From: Symbiodinium natans
Lineage: Eukaryota > Sar > Dinophyceae > Suessiales > Symbiodiniaceae
Reading direction: 5' to 3'
NCBI GenBank assembly: GCA_905221605.1
Contig: CAJNDS010002254.1
Span: forward strand, 483,433 to 547,432
Length of the DNA stretch: 64,000 bases
Shown: positions 1 through 10,701 of the stretch, piece by piece
Layout of the letters: each line of letters begins with the position of its first letter
How positions within the stretch are numbered: the stretch's first letter is position 1
Notes under the pieces: generated by a model
Seen by the model: the letters and a program-made list of their open reading frames with translations, nothing else
The model's database searches: none
Told to the model about the DNA's origin: nothing
Made by a program: the position numbers and the translations under genes

Positions 1-715
1 ATAGGAATGAGAACCCTTAATTCTATTAAATTCTATGGGAACCCTCTTCAAATGACAGAATCCTATTTAAAATTGATAGGAATCATATTACATTTGTAGG
101 AGCCTTATTAAAATAATTCGGCAAACTATGGAAATGTATTGGGATCTTATACGCAGACAAACAGGAATCCTCTATTTCAATCCATAGGAACCCTAGAAAA
201 AGTAGAACCGAATTATACTTGATAGCAATCCTAATAAACTGAAGAGGGCCCCTACTAAAATTAATAGGAACCAATGGGACTCCTATAAAAAACAAGTGTG
301 AACCCCTAAATAGTAGGAATCCTACTAAAATTAATATGAGCCTAAACCAATCGGTATCCCTTTCAAACGAATGAGATCCCTATTAAAATAAATACGAATC
401 CCATTAACATGAATAAGCATCTGATTAAACTTGATAGGAATTTGATTACATGAGTAGGAGCCTTATTAAAAGAATTAGGAACCCTATGAAACTTTATTGG
501 AATCCTATAAAAATAAATAGGAATCCTCTATTGACTCATAGGAATCCTGCCAATATTATTTCGGAACCGGTGAAAGTTAATAGGAAGCCTATGAAAATGA
601 ATAGGAACCCTTACCAAATTGAAAAGAACCGGTTATAATTCATAGGAAGCCTTTTAAAATGAGAAGGAACCTTGCTAAATAAATAGGAACCAATCGGACT
701 CCTGTATAAAATAAT
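1..715. repeat. Degenerate AT-rich short tandem repeat field
   Basis: The stretch is built from many imperfect copies of a roughly 28-32 base motif whose core reads TAGGAACCCTATTAAAAT, with variants such as TAGGAATCCTACTAAAATT. Copies are head to tail but diverged by substitutions and small indels, so no long identical unit survives. Short open frames here only translate the repeat (Asn-Pro rich) and are not genes. It starts at the window edge, so its true left end is unknown. Confidence 0.8.
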
Positions 716-730
716 ATGAATCGGCTTAAC

Positions 731-1730
731 AGATTGGTTTTTTTGGGACAGTACAGCGTTTTTGCAGTTTCAGGCCTCGAAAGTGCTGTACTGTCCCAAA
801 AAAACCAATCTTTTCAAGGCAAGAAGTGCAAAAATGCTGTACTGTCCCAAAAAAACCAAAAAAACCAAAGTTTGGAGACCTTGGGCTCATTCAGGGCCTG
901 GAGGTCTCCAAACTTTGGTTTTTTTGGTTTTTTTGGGACAGTACGGCATTTTTGCTTGTTTTGGCTTACCAAGATTGGTTTTTTTGGGACAGTGCAGCGT
1001 TTTTGCAGTCCCAGGCCTCGAAAGTGCTGTACTGTCCCAAAAAAACCAATCTTTTTAAGGCAAGAAGTGCAAAAATGCTGTACTGTCCCAAAAAAACCCA
1101 AAAAAACCAAAGTTTGGAGACCTTGGGCTCCTTCAGGGCCTGGAGGTCTCCAAACTTTGGTTTTTTTGGTTTTTTTGGGACAGTACGGCATTTTTGCTTG
1201 TTTTGGCTTACAAAGATTGGTTTTTTTGGGACAGTACAGCGTTTTTGCAGTCCCAGGCCTCGAAAGTGCTGTACTGTCCCAAAAAAACCAATCTTTTCAA
1301 GGCAAAAAGTGCAAAAATGCTGTACTGTCCCAAAAAAACCAAAAAAACCAAAGTTTGGAGACCTTGGGCTCCTTCAGGGCCTGGAGGTCTCCAAACTTTG
1401 GTTTTTTTGGTTTTTTTGGGACAGTACGGCATTTTTGCTTGTTTTGGCTTACAAAGATTGGTTTTTTTTGGACACTGCAGCGTTTTTGCAGTCCCAGGCC
1501 TCGAAAGTGCTGTACTGTCCCAAAAAAACCAATCTTTTTAAGGCAAAAAGTGCAAAAATGCTGTACTGTCCCAAAAAAACCAAAAAAACCAAAGTTTGGA
1601 GACCTTGGGCTCCTCCAGGGCCTGGAGGTCTCCAAACTTTGGTTTTTTTGGTTTTTTTGGGACAGTACGGCATTTTTGCTTGTTTTTGCTTAAAAAGATT
1701 GGTTTTTTTGGGACAGCGTTTTTGCTCTTC
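731..1730. repeat. 241-bp tandem satellite made of two nested hairpins per unit
   Basis: Units begin at 731, 972, 1214, 1455 and (partial) 1696, giving periods of 240-242 bp. Each unit has hairpin A (731-812 in the first unit), with arms AGATTGGTTTTTTTGGGACA and its complement. It also has hairpin B (836-947), with arms starting GCTGTACTGTCCCAAAAAAA and running through CCAAAGTTTGGAGACC. The same core occurs four times per unit in alternating orientation. Copies differ by only a few bases, so the array is young or homogenised. All six frames are partly open because of the palindromes; none is a credible protein. Confidence 0.95.
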
Positions 1731-1847
1731 TGGGCCTAAAACATTGGTACAGTAGAGCGCTTTCGTGCTCGCTGCCCTCGGAGGCTTCGAAATCCTAAGC
1801 CTCTAAACCCTACCATGGCACCTGAGAGGAAAAAGTGTGGGCATATG

Positions 1848-1890
1848 GGGGGGGGGGGGGTACCATATATATATATATATATATATACGC
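1848..1890. repeat. Poly-G run followed by (TA)n microsatellite
   Basis: About 13 G residues are followed by TACC and roughly 11 TA steps. It is simple sequence only. Confidence 0.9.
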
Positions 1891-2947
1891 TTTGGCAACA
1901 GAACCATGTCAAGTTCCTTTTGCAAAGGAACCCCATGGTTTGCGATGTATCCATCTTATTGTGGAAATACTCAAAGTTCCCTAGCAGCAGCCCAGGATTC
2001 GTTCCCATTAAGCGTACGCCAGCTCCTGGCCCAGCTGGGTAGAAACACCCTTGGAAGCAAAAGGCCTGGTCCTCCGAGACGGTCCTGGCGGTGAAGAAGC
2101 GCGCACACGCGCAACTGGAAGTGTGCCGAGGATGCAGATTTGGGAGCCGGTTCCAAAGAGCGGGTGTTGAATGATTGCCGTCATTGGTTCGAAGCCGAGT
2201 GGTTTTCGGCTTGACACGCTTTCAACACTACTTTTCTTGCTTCATCCTGGCCATCTGTGTGTTTGAGACTCCGGAGCTTCCTGTTACGCTGCTCGGGGTG
2301 CCCAGAAAGTCTTGCGCTGCGCTTCCCGAGCGCATGCGCGGTGAGACCTCTCAGCCTTGCACTGACGAACACTGGGACAGCAGGAAAGAGTTTAGAGTCT
2401 TAGAGGTCTACTGCAGCAGCCAGTTGCCTGTCCTTCGCCTCACTAGGAGAAACCGCTTCACCGTATGTCGGGATGTGAGGACAGTCCCGGTGCCATTTGG
2501 GGTGGAGATTTCCGGAAAGCTCGGGAGCGGAGATTCGTGAGCAGCAGTTCGTAGAAGGGAGCAGCAAAGCCCAGCCACCTCCTGGTTTCTTGGAAATCAA
2601 GGTGGTGCCGCTTTGCGGATGCCTGCAGCGAGGAAGGCGTTTCCGGAGGGTTTTTTTTGGGGTTGAGGGCCTCGCACCGCATCGCGTGTGCTGGTGTGCA
2701 TTTTCAGCTATCTTAAGGCTGAGGCCGAAGCCTCAACAAGTACCGACAGTATCCCTTTGCATATGTTCCCCCTATGCTTGTACCCTAAACCCACCCGATG
2801 TAGTAGCCCCCCTTGTCCCTAAACCCCCATCTCACCAGGCGCCACCTCCTCCCTCCCCGGCCTGGCTCAGAGTCGGCTCCACGCCGCGGGGAGCGGTCGC
2901 CTGGTTTGGTTTTAGGGTTTACTGGGTCCTTGTTGGTTGTAACTTTA
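1891..2947. other. Gene-free stretch, nothing recognised
   Basis: Only short, unconvincing open frames occur on both strands. I see no domain, splice-consistent exon chain, RNA gene or repeat family. Confidence 0.4.
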
Positions 2948-3056
2948 CATGGGCGGTTGTCAAAGTTATTTTCCCTTGTGGGGTACCCTAAATATGAGGT
3001 GCCGTATTATAAAAGGGGTTCAAAAAGGGACCATAATTTTGACAACCGCCCACATG
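2948..3056. mobile_element. MITE-like palindromic element with GGGCGGTTGTCAAA ends
   Basis: The left end CATGGGCGGTTGTCAAAGTT is matched, inverted, by the right end AATTTTGACAACCGCCCACATG-like sequence at 3034-3056. This gives imperfect terminal inverted repeats of about 28 bp around an AT-rich centre. The size (about 109 bp) and lack of coding capacity fit a miniature inverted-repeat element. No target-site duplication is clear. Confidence 0.6.
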
Positions 3057-5420
3057 TTCGTCATATTGAACTCCCAATACGGAACGAAAATGATCATTTT
3101 AAATATACCCCCAACAAGGAAGCATTTTAGGGTCCAAGGTTTTGAAGCAGCTTCCAGGTTCAAAAAAAGATACATGAACATCATTTTTTTAAAACGGGAC
3201 TAGAGTCACGAGAAGTGTAGTGGAATATGATTTTCATGTCACTTTAAAATGGACAGAAAAAAGGCTGCAAGTGACTATGGGTTTAAGATAGAGTGATACT
3301 GTATATTTAGGAATCTTCCACATATTGCACGAGGATCCCTATCTTAACTTAAGTGGTATTACACGGAGGGGGGGTAGTGGGCCCCTGGCTTCAGCAGCCC
3401 TTGGCTTGAATAGGTTTGAGCGAAAGTGGATTTGGGGTTTAGGGTTTCTAGCAAAGCGAAGGCACAACACAATTTGGAGGCACTTGAGAGAGTCCCCCGT
3501 TGACAAGGGTTTAGGGTTTTCATGGGTTTCCCTACTACCCCCCCCTAGGTTCCCCCCTTAAATTTCCTTAATTAGGCTTAATTATTCCCAAATAACTATG
3601 AGGGAACCTAGGAAGGGTAGAAAAGACGGGGGGCTGCAGTAATTACACAGCTCACTTGGAGCAGGGCCTGGGTTGAAAAGGGTGTGCCGCTTTTCAAGCT
3701 CTTGTTGGCTTTGCACAGAGATTCGGGATTGGGTCTGGGCGGTGGCCTTTACGCTTTGTGAGCTTCGAAGAAGTAGGGGGTCAGATGAAACTGACAGCGC
3801 AAAAGCACTGAGGACAGCCACGAAAGGATTCAGATCTTTTGTGTGGTGCAACGGAGCTTGGGGCCTGGAGGGGGACGTCTAGAAGGGGTAGGGACATTAA
3901 TGTTCCGGAAACCCTCATCTAGGGAGCTAGGTGCCACGAGTTAGAAAAGGGTACTTAGGGTAGGTTATGGCATTGCTTGTGGGTTCCTGCATTAAGTCCT
4001 CAAATTTGGCTGTTGAATGTGGGACGAATCGCAACGCGAATGACATGGAAGCCAAGGCGATGGGACACTCCTACCGCACCCACTCGACGAGCGGGCCAGT
4101 CTCGCAAGGTGTGGCCTTCAGGCAGGGTCCGCCAACGTTACAGCCTTCACTTCACAAAGAGTCACTTTGTATGTGTACCATTCTCTGAGTCATGGTCCAC
4201 TTTGGTGTTCCTATCATACTACGCAGTCCTACTCAAAAACGGACCATGATTTGGACCTGCCCCCCAAAGTGCCTCGCTACATGAGGGGGACGGCTTTTGC
4301 AGATTGACGGCTTTGTTCGAACAAACCCTAAACCCGAAACGCCCTGCGATTTCGCCCCCGCTGTGCAGGAGGGAAAAGCAGAAAGCATAAACCCTAAGCG
4401 AAAAAACCTTAACTGTCCGAAAACCTCAAGGCCTCCCAGGCCCTCGCAACCCTCAGCGCCCCTTCCCAGAAGCTTGCTGAAGCATGTCCAGGATGGAGCC
4501 AAGCTGTTCCTGCGGGCTACGTGAAGGCCTGCAAGGGTTTCGGAGTCAAAAGGTCTAGTGCATGGGGATCGGATCTGCTGGGCCACCCTGACATTGCCGA
4601 AAAAGTTTTGGAAGCAAGCACCCAAAGCAAGACTCTTTAGGGATTAGAGTTTGGGGTTTAAGTATTCTCTATGTGAAGAGAAGCGGAGAAGAAGCTGGGA
4701 CTCTGGAATGTCAATGCTGGCTATGCTTGCTTGATATTGAATTTCAGTCCGAATGCTGTGAGATCATGGCCTCTCGATGCTTCGGAGCCTCGCGGAGGCG
4801 CCCACATCCTCAAACTAAGCCCCTGCATGCCGCAGGCTCTGCAGCTTCTGAAGAGAAACCCGCAGGAAGGTCCCCACAGACCAAAACTCCAAGGGCTTAC
4901 AAGCACCTAAGGCATGAAGAGGAATAAGCTGGTTGAGCTTTTTTTTGTTCTCGCTGTCGAGAGAGATCTTATGGGGGCCAGGATCTCTTTGGGAGTCGGG
5001 GTTGCTAGGCATTCCATTCTGGCGAATCGGTGTTTCAAGCCAGACCCAGCCCTGCGCTCCCGCATCCTCCTTGGCGTCAGGCTTCCGCTGCGGCCGCCAC
5101 GCTGCCGCCCAGAGCCTCTTGCCGTGCTCAAAAGCTGGTCCGTTCTGCCAGTCTTTTGAGTCGGCTTCCAAGCCTCTTCGACTAGGAAACTTCCTGCTTG
5201 CATCGACACAGGTCCAAATTCTTGGGTAGTGCATATAGTTAAGAGCAGCAGGAAGAGTAGCAACGGTTCCTGCTAACTGTAAAGGGTGGGTCTAGCCACG
5301 AGCAGAGGCCTTCCAAGTACGTGAATTGGTCGGGATCCTTGCACTGTTCCGGATTTTCGTTGGGGCTGCATGTCTACAACTCAGGCGCCTGTAAGAGCAT
5401 TCTGCCCCCATTCTGCCACA
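3057..5420. other. Gene-free stretch with scattered TTTAGGG motifs and one small hairpin
   Basis: It contains isolated TTTAGGGTTT motifs (about 3437, 3510 and 4637) and a short hairpin at 4191-4251 (TCATGGTCC pairing with GGACCATGA). Open frames near 4297-4625 and 4815-5263 overlap on opposite strands and show no recognisable domain, so I do not call them genes. Confidence 0.4.
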
Positions 5421-6351
5421 ATGCTCCTCGTCCGGCAGCCCTCAAAGGATGTGCTGGCTGCCGTGCCCGTTGAAGAGCATTCGGATGTGAGAGATGTGAA
5501 GACTCTGAAGAGGCACCTGCAAAGCTTTTGCAATTTCCGCGATTCAGGAAACGCTCCTTGCGGATGGCCACATTCTGGAAGATGGTCACTTCGCCCATGG
5601 ACCTTCAGCTAGTCTTGCTGCCGTTCTGCAGCGCATCAGAGCCGCAAGTGGAGCAACTGACAGCCGCAGTGCGAGCCGGCAGCTTGGCGGAAGTAGGGGA
5701 GGTGCTGCAGCGACCTCAAGACCCAGATCTCGCCGATGCCCAGGGAGCCAGAGCGCTCAGCGTGGCATGCCATGAAGGGCATGTGGGCATGATTTAGATG
5801 CTGCTTGAGGCCGGTGCCGACAAAAACCAAGACTCTTTCTACGGAACGCCGCTCCTTTCGGCGTGCAACAGGGGCAGGACAGAGGTGGTGCGTTTCCTGC
5901 TGGAGGCAGGCGTCGATAGGGACACAGTGTCAGTCATTTTATTTTCTCAAACTTTCGCCTCTCATCGTGGCATGTGAGGAAGGCCAGCTGGAGACTGTAC
6001 GTGTGCTACTGGAGGCCGACTTCGACAAGGACGACCAGAGGGCCAGCCAGTACGGCTGTCGCCGACAATCTATATATCCCTCGCCCCTCTCCTTAGCAGC
6101 CTTAGCAATACAAGGGGCTACAAGGAAGTGGTCTGCTTCCTTCTGGAAGCAGGCGCTGATAAGGATCGCATCGATGCATACACTGGTGGCACACCCCTGA
6201 CTGTTGCATGCGTATACTGCGGAGACAAGGAGTCCATGGAACTTGTGCGCATCTTGCTCGAGGCCAGAGCTGACGTTGACAAGGTCAGCGAAGACTCAGA
6301 CGGGACACCCCTCGCCATGGCGTCCCGAGCGGGCAAAGTGAGGACCTGCCA
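5421..6351 (+). pseudogene. Ubiquitin-like plus ankyrin-repeat gene, frameshifted pseudogene
   Basis: Translation from ATG 5421 gives MLLVRQPSKDVLAAVPVEE, a ubiquitin-like N-terminus of the kind that precedes ankyrin repeats in dinoflagellate proteins (recalled family). The homologous reading then hops frame. The segment with FPRFRKRSL is in another frame from 5534, ADGHILEDGHFA is in a third from 5560, and PMDLQLVLLPF is in yet another from 5594. The ankyrin part (QLTAAVRAGSLAEVGEVLQR, then ACHEGHVGMI) meets an in-frame TAG at 5795-5797. It continues in frame with MLLEAGADKNQDSFYGTPLL, shifts near 5930 to LSPLIVACEEGQLETVRVLL, and shifts again near 6105 to YKEVVCFLLEAGADKDR and MELVRILLEARADVDK. 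In total there are five frame changes and one stop, with no room for introns between blocks. It is probably a dead copy; assembly indels are the alternative. Confidence 0.8.
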
Positions 6352-8318
6352 TGACTCGTGCATGTCTGAGCGGGAGGAAAGGCGGGGTCTGGTTGCGGAT
6401 CGGCTAGCGCATGTCGCGTCCAGTACTCAGTCTTTATGTTTGCATAGATGCATTCACAGCATATGGGTCTACGCAAATATGCAAAGGGGCTAAGCTCGAG
6501 GTATTGGCATGATGAAGGCGAGCGGATAGCTTACAGGTGGACCTGCGAAAGTTTTTGCAATGGCCGTACGGTGCCATGTTACACCGTGGTGGTGTGATAC
6601 TCTGCGCTAGGCATTCTACCCCCTATGCTACGCTGCAAACTCAACGCTAGGCTACACGACGCAGTACAAGAAACGGTAGCCAATGCCACGACGCCGCCTG
6701 CTTAAACAAGCCCCAAGATCAGCAGCCGTTCATGAAGCCAAGACACATGGCCGACATGGGCGCATGGCGCTTGAGCACGACATCAAATCAAGGAAAGAGC
6801 TCCGAACCTGCAATCCACTTTGCACCCTCCAAAGGGCAAAGCTTCAAACTTCACAGGCCCTGAAGGCCGGGGCCACGAAGCCCGAAACGCTTCTCAGACT
6901 CAAGCGCGGACCCTTCATGCTTTGTCATCCTCATCGGCCCACATAGAAAAGGGCCCTTCAAGCAGTGATCCTCAAGTCCGAATGGAAGCTGCCATTTTTT
7001 GTCGGGTCCGCCTGCTGTCTGCTCTGTCGCTGCTTCGCTGCGCTGGTGGCGATGGGCCCTTGGCCTGGGACCTCAGGGGATGGGCCAAGGCTGGCTGCAT
7101 GGAGCGCTTGGAGATTTATCATTTCCTGCCAAGCTTTTTTGTGAGAGCCGAAATGACATGTCAGGGTGGATGGCATTAGCTTGCTGGTGCTTTCTGTTCT
7201 CTCTGCTCCATCTGAATTACTGCACTTGCCTCTTTGCGGCTTGGTGCTTTTTGCTTGAAGTTGGCACTCGGGGTTTTTTGGTGTGGCTCCTGGCATCCCT
7301 CTGACCCAGCTGCAGTCGCACGTGCTTTGGGGTTGCTGCATCTGAACTTAAGTTACCATAGAAAGGATAGATGGTGAATTACATGCCTTGCGAAGGCAAG
7401 TTACATTACAACTTGATTCACAGCAACCAGTCTTTGGATCATTGGGCTGCGGTCCCTTGCAGAAACTAGTCGGGTCGGACAGGAGCGATGCTACGAGGGG
7501 ACCGGGCTTTCCGATCAGATCAGATAAGTCACCCTAAACCCCTAGTATCGGCTGCGGGTGTGGAGGGCTGGGAATGCAGATTCTCCAGAAGTGTGGACTG
7601 TGGCTTTGGAAAAGGTCTCGGGGACGCTTTGTACTTGACTGTGGCAAGCAGGCATTCTGCAATTCTGAGATTCCATTGGGATTTTGAGGTGGAAGAGGCC
7701 TGCTGCGTGCCGCCTGGCTTGACAAATGGGCTCGTCCTAATGTTCGGACATATCGTGCAATCGCGGCACAGTCCAGGAAGCGACAGGCGTTGCTACACCG
7801 AATGGCAACACGTGGCTTAAGACCAGGTTCCACCACTGACAAGCCTCCATGTGCCTTGCAAACACCTCTTGCGCATGCCTGACCGCTCCTCCCAAGGTTC
7901 GCAACTCTTCCGGGCTACTGCGAGCCAAACTCGTTCCTTGGATGTTCTTTCAGAAGCAGCTCCACCGTGCTGCAACCGCTTGCATTGGTGATCCTCAAGA
8001 CCTTTAAATCAGCTCACAGCCTTTCCTGTCCTCACTTCCAAAAATCCGGATTTCCTTGGCAGTGTCTTTGAGCAACGGTACTATTGCAAATGTGGAACAT
8101 CATTAGTTGGGGACGTTTGTTTCCTTCCTCTTTTGCACTTCGCGATTACCCCCAAAACCCGCAAAACCCCAAACCCCTACACCCTCAGACCAGCCAAGGA
8201 TCAGCAACAGCCTTTGCTCGGCCTCGCCACTCTCCTGCCATTCAGGGAAAGCGTAGGGGGGCACAAGGCAATGCGAGAGAGGTCGGAGAGCCCTTTCTGC
8301 CCCATCAAGGAACAGCAG
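6352..8318. other. Mostly non-coding stretch, one weak open frame
   Basis: The only frame that reads somewhat like protein is 7488-7820 on the plus strand (about 110 codons, containing ILRFHWDFEVEEACC). It has no recognised domain and overlaps an equally open minus frame, so I leave it uncalled. The sequence after 6340 (CAAAGTGAGG) could be the donor of a decayed intron belonging to the upstream pseudogene. Confidence 0.35.
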
Positions 8319-8408
8319 CCCTACAGTTTAAGTAGAGTTTATGGGTAACCCTACAGTTTAAGTAGAGTTTATGGGTAACCCTACAGTTTAAGTAGAGTTT
8401 ATGGGTTT
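8319..8408. repeat. Three exact copies of a 30-bp tandem repeat
   Basis: The unit CCCTACAGTTTAAGTAGAGT followed by TTATGGGTAA starts at 8319, 8349 and 8379 with no mismatch. The junctions create GGGTAACCCTA, so it may have grown by slippage. Confidence 0.95.
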
Positions 8409-10701
8409 GGGTTCCTGGGTGATCCAGCCTGTTTGTTTCAGGAGGCCCGAGAGGGGCTTGGCAGTTTAGACGAGTTTTGGGGAGAGCGTTTTTTCTTGGA
8501 AGGGTTTCGCGTAGTCCTACTGTGCCGTGCAATTGCAACGATCCTCAAACTACCAACGTTTCTGGCTGCTGCGGTGCTTGCTGAAGGCTGCACTTGGGAG
8601 GGAACAAAATGCCAATCTGGTGGCATCGGACCTTCTTCTCCTGCCGTTTGCATTCTGCGCTGGCCCTGGGTACATTGGAATTGCTGCCGAAGTTGAGAGA
8701 AGAAACGCTACCCGAATCAGCTCTTAGAAGACGGGTGGGGAAAGGGCTGGCCGACCCGCCCAGGTTGGCACGCCCACTGTCGGCATATAAGGGATCTCAT
8801 AACCTTGGCCCAGGTGAAATCAATAGGAAGACGTTCTGCGAAATTTTGTTCACTGAAACCAGTCTTTTTCAAAGGTTCAAACGCCATAGATGAAACTTTC
8901 ATTCTTCCACCAGGCGCCATGCCTCGAATCGCCCAAATTGCAGGGGCTTTGCTCTTGGACTTTTGGAGCTTTCAAATCTTCCGCCCTCTTCCGTGAGGCG
9001 CAGGGATCGGGGCGTTTCTTGCCTTGCTCTTGTGCACGATGCAGCCGGCGTTTCAAAGCTCAGACCGTCCAAAGGCGCAGTTGCGCGGGAGCAGACCCTG
9101 AACCCTTCTGAGAACTTCTGACCTCGAACTCCTTGAGCCTTGAGCGCCCCGCTGAAGGGCTGCCTGCATCTGCAAACTAAGGAACACAGCAGGCCCCAGC
9201 GAAGCAGCCACGTGCGAGGGCAACTTCGCTGGGAAGGACCGGGCTGCCCACCCCTCCCCCCGAAAGCGTGAAACCCCAAAATGGCCCCGTTGCTGGCCAA
9301 GCAACCTTAGCCAATGCCCCATCCAAAGTGAGCACAGCTGTAAGGTCGGAGAGTCTCAGGCCATGAGGCGCCTTGAGGGCCTGCGACTTTGTAGAATGGA
9401 ATCGAAGGCTTGGGCTTCGCCAGCTGCGGAGCTTGAAGGGGGTACAAGGCAGCAGTAGATACAGACTCGCATCAGGGGGTTCTCAACCGTCTCCTTTTTG
9501 CAGACTTCCTTTAGCAGGGGTTCCTGATTCCATTCTCTAGGCCCTATTCTGGCGCAGGGGTCGACTCACCAATTCACCATCGCCTCGTCTACTGCTAGAT
9601 TCTCCGAAGATGTTGTGTGAATGGCCGGGGTCAGCCTCTCAGAGAGGTTGATGCGATTTCCCATATACATGCCAACGATCTGTTAACAGAGAAATCCAGC
9701 GCGTTGAGACGATCCGACCAAGCTGCCAATTTAAGAGGACGTGCCTATTGGGGGCGACTGGAGTCGCACCTCGGCCACTGCAGAAAGGGGTTCTTTAGTG
9801 CAAAAAGGGGCTTAGGGAGTGGCAGTGGCAGATGCCTGAGCTGTCACAACACATACTCATGCGACCGTGCGACTGCAGGGGAAGGAGTGCACAGCGCATC
9901 CATCGTTGGAAGCTTGCGGGGAGACAGCCTTTTTTGGGTAGCTTGAGTGGCGTGTTTGCTTCATGGAGGTTCCAGTACACCATGAAGTGTGCCCGGGCAT
10001 GAAAGACAAGCGATGCACATGCCTGTCTACAGAAGCTAGCATTAGCTAGCACTAGGCGAGGGCCAGGCCACCAGAGTATCGAGCCACGAATCGAAGACGT
10101 GCAAAGAAGCTTCACGTGTTGCACGTGGCCTAAACCCTACAATGCAAGCCGCGGAGCGGTGCGCGCCCAGGGGAGACAGGATTCGCCTACTTCCACCCTG
10201 ACTCCTGCGATGAGGCAGCAGAGACCGGTGCCATTGCAGGTGTCATCTTGTGACGTCCCTGCATCCTAACAACTGCTAGTTGCTCAAAAGCCTCAAAGAC
10301 AACAAATATTCTTCCTTATAAGGGTGATATAGGGATTATTGTCTCTTGGTTGTTTTTGGGGGGAGGGGGTTCTGTCATGCGATGAGGAAGGCAGGTTAGG
10401 ACGGGAGGCATTGGCTGGAAGTTTGGATTTGCTAGGTTCGGATCTGTCTTTGGTAGGGACAGTACCCCTTGGCAAAAGAGTGAAACACGGCTGGCCTTCT
10501 GAGAAGGAGTGACTTCAGCTTTTCTGGTGTGATACCTTTAGTCAGGCACTTCTCACTAAACACTCTGCTTTAGCCCGGTCGAGCTGGCTTGCCTCATTCC
10601 CATTTTGCCGGGCTGCCTCAGCTTTTCAAGGAAGATCCCCGAGGGACCCCTTAGCCCCGCCTGAGCTCCGGACTTCGCTCGCGCGCTGCCGCTCGTGCCG
10701 G
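8409..10701. other. Gene-free stretch upstream of the ankyrin gene
   Basis: Open frames at 8433-8893 (+) and 8899-9322 (-) overlap each other and lack any recognised domain. The stretch just before 10702 would hold the promoter and 5' leader of the next gene, but no motif stands out and no TATA-like element is evident. Confidence 0.35.

Noticed and set aside
716-1755. Long open frames (over 300 codons) on the plus strand and several on the minus strand
   Set aside because: They are translations of the palindromic satellite. Several frames are open at once, and the peptide is a repetition of repeat-derived words with no domain.
2180-2200. GGTTCGAAGCC considered as part of a tRNA gene
   Set aside because: No matching T-stem partner or acceptor stem is found on either strand.
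8319-8408. Three perfect 30-bp repeats considered as a CRISPR-like array
   Set aside because: The copies are directly adjacent with no spacers, and the genome context is eukaryotic.
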